Made by a program: the position numbers and the translations under genes
Shown here: one piece after another, positions 59,285-64,000 of the stretch
Position numbering within the stretch: position 1 is the stretch's first letter
How the letters are laid out: each line of letters starts with the position of its first letter
Notes under the pieces: generated by a model
What the model was told of the DNA's origin: nothing
The model's input: the letters and a program-made list of their open reading frames with translations, nothing else
Database searches by the model: none
From: Helicobacter pylori NQ4053
GTDB taxonomy: Bacteria; Campylobacterota; Campylobacteria; Campylobacterales; Helicobacteraceae
Length of the DNA: 64,000 nt
Assembly: GCF_000274605.1 (NCBI RefSeq)
Contig: NZ_AKNV01000004.1
Location: forward strand, 235,918-299,917
Direction: 5' to 3'

Positions 59285-60484
59285 ATGCCTATTTTTTAGG
59301 AATGCGTCAATTTAGCGCTCAAAAGCATGTTTTTATCACTTCTAGTTCCAAAAACGCTAAGGCATTAAAGAGGTTTTTTGAAGAACGAAAAGAAACTAAT
59401 GAGAATTTTCAAATCAATACCGATCGTCTTCATTCTATAGAAGTGAATGTTTTTGAACCTAAAAATATTTATGAAAACATTTTGGAACACACAAACGAAC
59501 ATGGCCTAAAGGATAAGAGATTGTGTTTTAATTTGACCGGTGGGACTAAAATGATGTTTCTAGCAGGGCTAAAGGCATCAGAATATTTTCAAGCGCCTTA
59601 TTTCTATATTGAAGAAAAAGCCCAACGGCTATTATTTTTTAAAAATCCAAGCGGTATTGAGCCTTTTGCTATTCCGGCTATCCCCATTAAAGATGTGGAA
59701 ACTTTTTTCTCTTTGCATGTCCCAAATCGTATGATAAAACAAAATGGTATTATAGACGAAAAGAGTTTAGAAAAAATACAAGAGCGTAAAAATTTAAGCA
59801 ACTTATTGTATGAACATCGTGCAAGAATTATTCCGCTCTATCAAAAGATCAATGAAAACTATGCCAAAGATAAAACGATAAATATTTGCGAAAATAATCT
59901 GAAAATGTTTTACAAAGACCATCAAGTTTGCGTGAATATAGATGGAAAGGAAATAAAGCTCAGATATTCAGAAGATGAAGATGATTTTAGAAAATACATT
60001 ATTAGGGGGTTGGTTTGAAGAATATATTTATTGTGAATTACTGGAGTTGCTAGACAAACAGGTAATCTATGATCTACGCTTGAATATGATTTTGGGCGTT
60101 GAAAACACAAATGCCACTCAAGAAGATAAGCACCCTATTTATGCTGAGCTTGACATAGCTTTTAGCGATGGTAAAAATCTCTATGTTGCAGAATGCAAGA
60201 GTGGGGAGTTAAAAAATAAGGGGGTTTTAACCGCTCTATCTGCTAACACTCAAAATTTTGGTGGAGCCAATGCGAAATGCATTTTAATATCAATTGATGG
60301 TAATTTGGGAAAAGGTCTTCAAGAAAAAGTTAAAATTTTGAACATTGAGTTTATCTTTAAAGATTTTAAAAAAATATTGAGAATTATATTAATAACTCTA
60401 GGCGTTGATAAATTAGGGAGAGGGTGTTTAGTTGGTGTTAAACTAATATGCTATTGGATTTTAGAGTTTTTAAGAAACAATTAG
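59285..60484 (+). pseudogene. Card1/Can2-like CARF-nuclease, frameshifted
   Basis: Adjacent pieces make one protein of about 375-395 aa. The CARF half (59302-60018) has HVFITSSSKNAKALKRFF at its start and LCFNLTGGTKMMFLAGLKA near residue 77, the ligand-binding motif of the DUF1887 (Can2/Card1) family. The nuclease half (59975-60484) shows GGWFEEYIYCELLELL, AELDIAF and VAECKSG, a complete PD-(D/E)xK site. Frames are lost at T6 near 59291 (one more T gives MPIFLGMRQF), around 59990-60010, and at A7 near 60368, where one more A gives DFKKNIENYINNSRR and a stop at 60408. In type III CRISPR systems such proteins cut nucleic acid when bound to cyclic tetra-adenylate. Confidence 0.78.
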
Positions 60485-60597
60485 TGCCAATGAAACCCAA
60501 TAATCAAGTCAATTATAAGCTTACTCTCAACCTTAAAGAGTTGAAAGAAATTGCAAATCTCACTAAAGAGTTAAAGAGAATTTTAGAATCAGATTAA
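60448..60597 (+). CDS. 49-aa ORF at the right edge of the island
   Basis: Starts MLLDFRVFKKQLVPMKPNNQ and ends KELKRILESD; a second Met at codon 15 is also possible. It overlaps the end of the CARF-nuclease frame. Its first 26 bases (60445-60470) recur inverted at 62538-62563 with one mismatch. It could be a genuine small helical protein or the leftover of the gene into which the island inserted. Unknown family. Confidence 0.35.
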   Translation: MLLDFRVFKKQLVPMKPNNQVNYKLTLNLKELKEIANLTKELKRILESD

Positions 60598-60747
60598 TAT
60601 TTTTAGATAGGATTAAATGAATCAAAATATTTTAGGAATAGGGTTTGTTTATCCTGCCCAAAAACTGGTATGGGAGCTGATCTCACCGATTCAAGCTATT
60701 CTCTTTTCTTGAGGTCATAGGGCGTTGGTTCCTTGGAGCGATCGTTA
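60598..60747. other. Degraded non-coding stretch
   Basis: No gene on the plus strand. On the minus strand a few coding-like codons (NDRSKEPTPYDLKKRE, stop) could be the former end of the next minus-strand ORF after a frame change. Confidence 0.35.
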
Positions 60748-60963
60748 TTAAAATAAGTTTGGGTTTTTGTGGTAAAATTCTTTCGTGCAAGATTTGTTTA
60801 GAGAACTTACCTCTATTGCCCGAATCTTTTGACTCTTTTTCTCATGTTTATAAAGGTAAGCGTCTGCAAAAGCGTTTAGTGCTTCGCTGTTTTCATCATT
60901 ATTATTCCAATGGTTCGCTAATTTTTCATAGTCAATCGCTGTTTCTTGTTTCATTTTTCCCAT
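60748..60963 (-). CDS. Hypothetical 71-aa protein, probably truncated
   Basis: Begins MGKMKQETAIDYEKLANHWN. Charged, helical, no known motif. It has AGGAAAC a few bases before its ATG and follows the 53-aa ORF upstream by 45 bases, so the pair may be a small operon. Codons beyond the stop, in another frame, still look coding, which suggests a lost C-terminal end. Confidence 0.45.
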   Translation of the reverse strand: MGKMKQETAIDYEKLANHWNNNDENSEALNAFADAYLYKHEKKSQKIRAIEVSSLNKSCTKEFYHKNPNLF

Positions 60964-61008
60964 GTTGTTTCCTTTTTTTCTTTTGTTTCACTGCCAAGTG
61001 CATGGCTC

Positions 61009-61170
61009 TTATGCCATGCGTTTCTCTTGTTCTTGTTTAGCTTTTAGATTTTTTTCTACTTTCTCAAGTTCATAATTGATGTTATACACCCACTCTTTAA
61101 TGGTTTTATTTAAATAGTAGGTTAGCTCATCGTTTAAAACCTCTTTTATTTTATCGTTATATTTTTCCAT
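61009..61170 (-). CDS. Hypothetical 53-aa helical protein
   Basis: Starts MEKYNDKIKEVLNDELTYYL and ends QEQEKRMA. Amphipathic, with a probable coiled-coil C-terminus. Lies between mscS and the 71-aa ORF on the same strand. Unknown family; the small size and the neighbouring decay keep confidence modest. Confidence 0.45.
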   Translation of the reverse strand: MEKYNDKIKEVLNDELTYYLNKTIKEWVYNINYELEKVEKNLKAKQEQEKRMA

Positions 61171-61250
61171 TAAACGACATACGCTACCGCTTGATGTGGG
61201 TTACCCCTTTAAATTTCAAGTGTTACTGCAATCAATGCGCCTCACACCAA

Positions 61251-62075
61251 TCACTTAGAAGAGTCTTGATTTTTAATAGCAATATCTAGCTTGTTGAAAG
61301 GGATTTCAATGTGGTTAGCGTCTAGGGCGTTTTTGATGCGTTCAATGAGTTCGCTGCGCACATTAAAAATCCCGTCTTCAATCTTTGCCCAAACCCTAAT
61401 GGTAAAATTCAATGAACTTTGTCCAAAATCCGTGATCCCAATAAAAGTGGGCATGTTTTTATCAATTTTTTCCATTGAGTCAATAACATCTTTTATAGTC
61501 TTATGCACCAGTTCAATATCGCTCCCATACCCTACCCCACAAACCCATTCAATGCGCCGACACGCCGTATTATTGCTATTAATAATATTAGAATTGGCAA
61601 CACTTCTATTGGGTAAAACCGCCAAACGCCCGTCATGCAAGCGTAAAGAAGTGTTAAAAAAATTAAGCGCTTCTACTTTGCCCTCTAGGCCAGAGATTTC
61701 AATGATGTCTCCTTTTTTGAAAGGGTGTAAAATAATAAGGATTATCCCTCCAGCAATGCTTGAAAGGTAATCTTTTAAAGCCAACGCCACCGCAATCCCC
61801 ACCGTTCCTAAAACAGTGATAATAGAAGTGGTTTGGACGCCTAGCGTGCTGAGTGCAATGATTGTGGTGATGATAAGGATTAAGATAAAAGTAACCTGTG
61901 CGACAAAATTCGCTAAAATCTCATCCTTTTTGGATAAAAGCTTCATGGTTTTGTTCCGTAAGAAAAACGAAAAATAAAAACCTATACAAAAGACAATGAC
62001 AGCCTTGATCAAGATTATCCCAAAATGCTTTGCCTGCGGAAAAAAATCCACTAACAGCGTTTTAATTTCATCCAT
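61251..62075 (-). CDS. mscS: Small-conductance mechanosensitive channel MscS family
   Basis: 274 aa inner-membrane channel that opens under membrane tension to release osmolytes. Two N-terminal hydrophobic helices, then the pore-lining TM3 GVQTTSIITVLGTVGIAVAL followed by ALKDYLSSIAGGIILIILHP, and the beta domain HPFKKGDIIEISGLEGKVEA. The C-terminal alpha/beta cage (RVWAKIEDGIFNVRSELIER) is complete. An H. pylori homolog is known in the plasticity zone, in keeping with its place here. Intact. Confidence 0.93.
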   Translation of the reverse strand: MDEIKTLLVDFFPQAKHFGIILIKAVIVFCIGFYFSFFLRNKTMKLLSKKDEILANFVAQVTFILILIITTIIALSTLGVQTTSIITVLGTVGIAVALALKDYLSSIAGGIILIILHPFKKGDIIEISGLEGKVEALNFFNTSLRLHDGRLAVLPNRSVANSNIINSNNTACRRIEWVCGVGYGSDIELVHKTIKDVIDSMEKIDKNMPTFIGITDFGQSSLNFTIRVWAKIEDGIFNVRSELIERIKNALDANHIEIPFNKLDIAIKNQDSSK

Positions 62076-62184
62076 AAATTTTTCCTTTTAAAAATCGCTT
62101 AAAAGCGATCAAACAACTTAATTTTGTATGAGATTATTTTAACATGTTAAGCATCTTTAGGGATAACTTGATTGGCTTTTAACA

Positions 62185-62563
62185 CGCTGTCTAATGAAAA
62201 AAGGTTTTTTAGTGTTGAACCTAGAGGCCACTTTACGCACACCCCACGATACCCGTCCCAGCGAACAGATCGTAAAAAATCACACCCAAAAGGTTGCCCC
62301 ACAACCGCATGGATATTTTCTTGAATAAAGGGAATGAGTTTGTATTTATAGCCGATGTAGTTCGTAGTTCATTGATACAACCATTAAAGGGTAGTTTTTG
62401 ATCAGATCTAATTTGGATAGCTCGCATGATAGTCTTTTTCCTGTATTGTATTCAAACCCACACTCTTTCAAAAGGAATGAAGTGATCCCTCTTTTTGCTC
62501 CTTTGAATTGGCTCAAGCGTTCCTTTAAAAAGACTCTAAAACTCTAAAATCCAATAACATATT
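62185..62563 (-). pseudogene. Adenine DNA methyltransferase remnant
   Basis: Minus-strand pieces in two frames: NYIGYKYKLIPFIQENIHAV, then, after a one-base shift, VIFYDLFAGTGIVG, which is methyltransferase motif I (FxGxG). The opening YIG.K.KL.PFI pattern is that of D12-type or related N6-adenine methyltransferases. Upstream the frame is further disturbed, and the catalytic D/NPPY motif is not seen. A dead remnant of a restriction-modification gene. The exact family is uncertain. Confidence 0.6.
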
Positions 62564-62623
62564 GGCTTAACACTGCATGTCTTTTAGTTTGAGATTCCTT
62601 TTTGGAGCTTAAGTCAGATTGAC

Positions 62624-63555
62624 CTAGCGATCAATCACAATCATTGCTTTTGGTTGCCTTGATTGGAGAGTTGTTGCTCTTGATTGGAAGGTGTGCCCCC
62701 CATATAGCAACTTCTCCCATTTACCCCATAAGTAATACACAAGCACTACTAACGCAACAAAACCAATCGTGCTTATTAATTCTCCTGGGTGTTCATAGGC
62801 TATTTGGTATTCCATCGCCAATAGAGCGTAGTAGCATGGCACAGCAAGAAAAGAAGCTACAAAAAAAACATGAAATAATCTACAGATTGATTCAAAGAAA
62901 AAAGGCAATTTTTTGCTTTCTTCAATTTTCTGAAACCAATAATTTGTAAGACTAAAAAACGCTTGCAATAACAAAAAATACAGCCCTATACACACCCAAA
63001 CAAGAGAAATGATAATCTTAGAAGTGATCTCTATATTAAAATGAGCAAGAAGTTTGATTATGGAGTAAATGGGTGAATAATGCATAAGGGTGGGGAGTAG
63101 CTGCAAACTATCAGGATAGCAAGCGGAGAAAGAAAACGATTCATAACAACCGCTCAAATAATTCAAAAAGGGAACACCATAGAGATAATAAAACCCTACC
63201 ATATACAACCATAAAGATCCTATGAGCGATCCTACAGCAATTGTTGTTAGTAATGTATCCCTTATAAAAATAGCGATAAGGGCAATCATTGCGACAACTA
63301 TCACAATGAAAACAATGATGCTTATTAGAGTAGAGGTAGTGTCGTCTTAATTTGCAAGCCGACCAACTTTAACACCCACTGATGGGTGTTTTTCAAACCA
63401 TTTGAATACATTTAACGCACCATCTGAGAAATTGGCAGTGATTGGCATGGAAAAAGAGCCAAAGTCAAGAGAAGGAATGGCTGTTGCGTTTAGGGTTTTA
63501 TTCGCGCCAAAAAACCCAATCAAAAAAATAAAGCACAATCTGATAAAACATTCAT
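62624..63555 (-). pseudogene. Exported membrane protein gene, broken by a frameshift and a stop
   Basis: Minus strand from the ATG at 63555: MNVLSDCALFF then a stop, because a run of seven T is one short; with eight it reads LFFLIGFFGANKTLNATAIP. The frame continues through VFKWFEKHPSVGVKVGRLAN to TAA at 63347, and the same frame carries on past the stop as DDTTSTLISIIVFIVIVVAM to 62624. So one gene of about 310 codons has one frameshift and one nonsense change. Signal peptide, then five or six membrane helices. The first part resembles small pilin-like (VirB2-style) exported proteins only loosely. Unknown function. Confidence 0.6.
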
Positions 63556-63991
63556 TTCAGCACCCTTTTTGATGATTTTATAAGCTTTTGAGTATAGTAG
63601 ACTTAGACTTAGACTTAGACTTAGACTTAGACTTAGCTTAAGAATGCCTGAATTTTGGGGTGGCAAGCTGATTTTATAGTTTTTAGAATCTTAAGGCAAA
63701 GATACAGAAAAACCAAACACCACCAATAAAATCAAGTTAGAGCATGCAAAAATAAAACAATAAAACCCCAAATCAAAACAACTAAAAATAAAAGAAATGA
63801 AAAAAGCAACAGAAAAATAAAGCACTAAAATATAGTCAATAATGAAATTAAATAAAAAGCAAGATTAAAAAACATTTCCCTATCCCTGCACCGACCTACA
63901 TTCCCACTCTTGAAAAGAGCAGTATTATCAGCGATGAAGAGCTTGACTTCCAGGTTCGGAATGGTTAACTGGGTAGTTCCTCTTCTCTAAA
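63501..63991. repeat. Right arm of the inverted 5S-containing repeat
   Basis: Reverse complement of 44864-45440 with some indels. It holds the 5S rRNA, an AT-rich spacer, the block TTAAGGCAAAGATACAG, the hexamer array, and the promoter and first codons of the membrane-protein gene. As that gene continues normally only here, this arm looks like the original, and the left arm like the copy. Confidence 0.82.
63599..63634. repeat. Hexanucleotide repeat AGACTT, six copies
   Basis: Six perfect copies on the plus strand (AAGTCT read from the minus strand), ending AGCTTAAG. Next to it, on the minus strand, is TATACT, a candidate -10 box of the membrane-protein gene. Copy number differs from the left arm (two). 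Confidence 0.9.
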
Positions 63992-64000
63992 GGCACAAGG
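63885..64000 (-). rRNA. 5S rRNA (partial, runs off the window)
   Basis: On the minus strand: CTTGTGCCTTTAGAGAAGAG, then the conserved CATTCCGAACCTGGAAGTC and GAGTGGGAATGTAGGTCGG, ending near GTGCAGGGAT. The 5' end lies at or just beyond 64000, where a 23S gene would be expected in this group. The exact 3' end is approximate. Confidence 0.85.

Overview
The window is chromosomal DNA of a member of the Helicobacter pylori group. The gene order (alr, alanine symporter, dadA, ridA, four tRNAs, accD, recO, rdxA, lgt, waaA, glyQ, gpsA, cznABC, glyS, gpmI, gatC, bioA, ftsA, ftsZ, then a plasticity zone bounded by 5S rRNA) and the protein sequences match that lineage. The number of broken genes would also fit a host-restricted relative such as H. 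acinonychis. I cannot separate the two by eye.

Region 1 (1-43.2 kb) is mostly ordinary core genome. It holds an amino-acid ABC transporter with a nonsense-mutated binding protein, D/L-alanine metabolism, a tRNA Gly-Leu-Cys-Ser block, housekeeping genes, a block of three large dynamin-like GTPases between two copies of a structured intergenic repeat, the czn metal-efflux operon, and the ftsA-ftsZ division genes.

Region 2 (43.2-45.46 kb) is scar tissue: decayed minus-strand ORFs, a rseP-xseA chimera, and a 5' truncated 5S rRNA copy. The 5S begins an approx. 0.5 kb repeat that recurs inverted at the right end of the window.

Region 3 (45.46-60.5 kb) is an accessory island read rightwards. Once obvious homopolymer frameshifts are repaired, eleven ORFs are packed with overlaps of 1-10 bases or gaps under 10 bases: TerY-like vWA, a 32-aa ORF, a minimal vWA, PP2C phosphatase, a Ser/Thr-kinase-like protein, a UPF1-like SF1 helicase, a protein with HEPN-like R-N-x3-H motifs, a coiled-coil McrB-like AAA+ protein, an intact 1030-aa DUF2357-like protein, a polynucleotide-kinase-like P-loop protein, and a CARF plus PD-(D/E)xK protein of the Card1/Can2 type. 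This looks like a TerY-P phospho-signalling triad wired to nucleic-acid-processing effectors and a cyclic-oligonucleotide-type sensor nuclease, without any CRISPR array. It is the best candidate for an undescribed, probably defensive, system. Most of its genes are frameshifted at mononucleotide runs, so in this strain it is decaying or switched off.

Region 4 (60.5-64 kb) holds small decayed ORFs, an MscS channel, a DNA adenine methyltransferase remnant, a broken membrane-protein gene, a hexanucleotide repeat array, and the inverted copy of the 5S repeat, running off the window in 5S rRNA.
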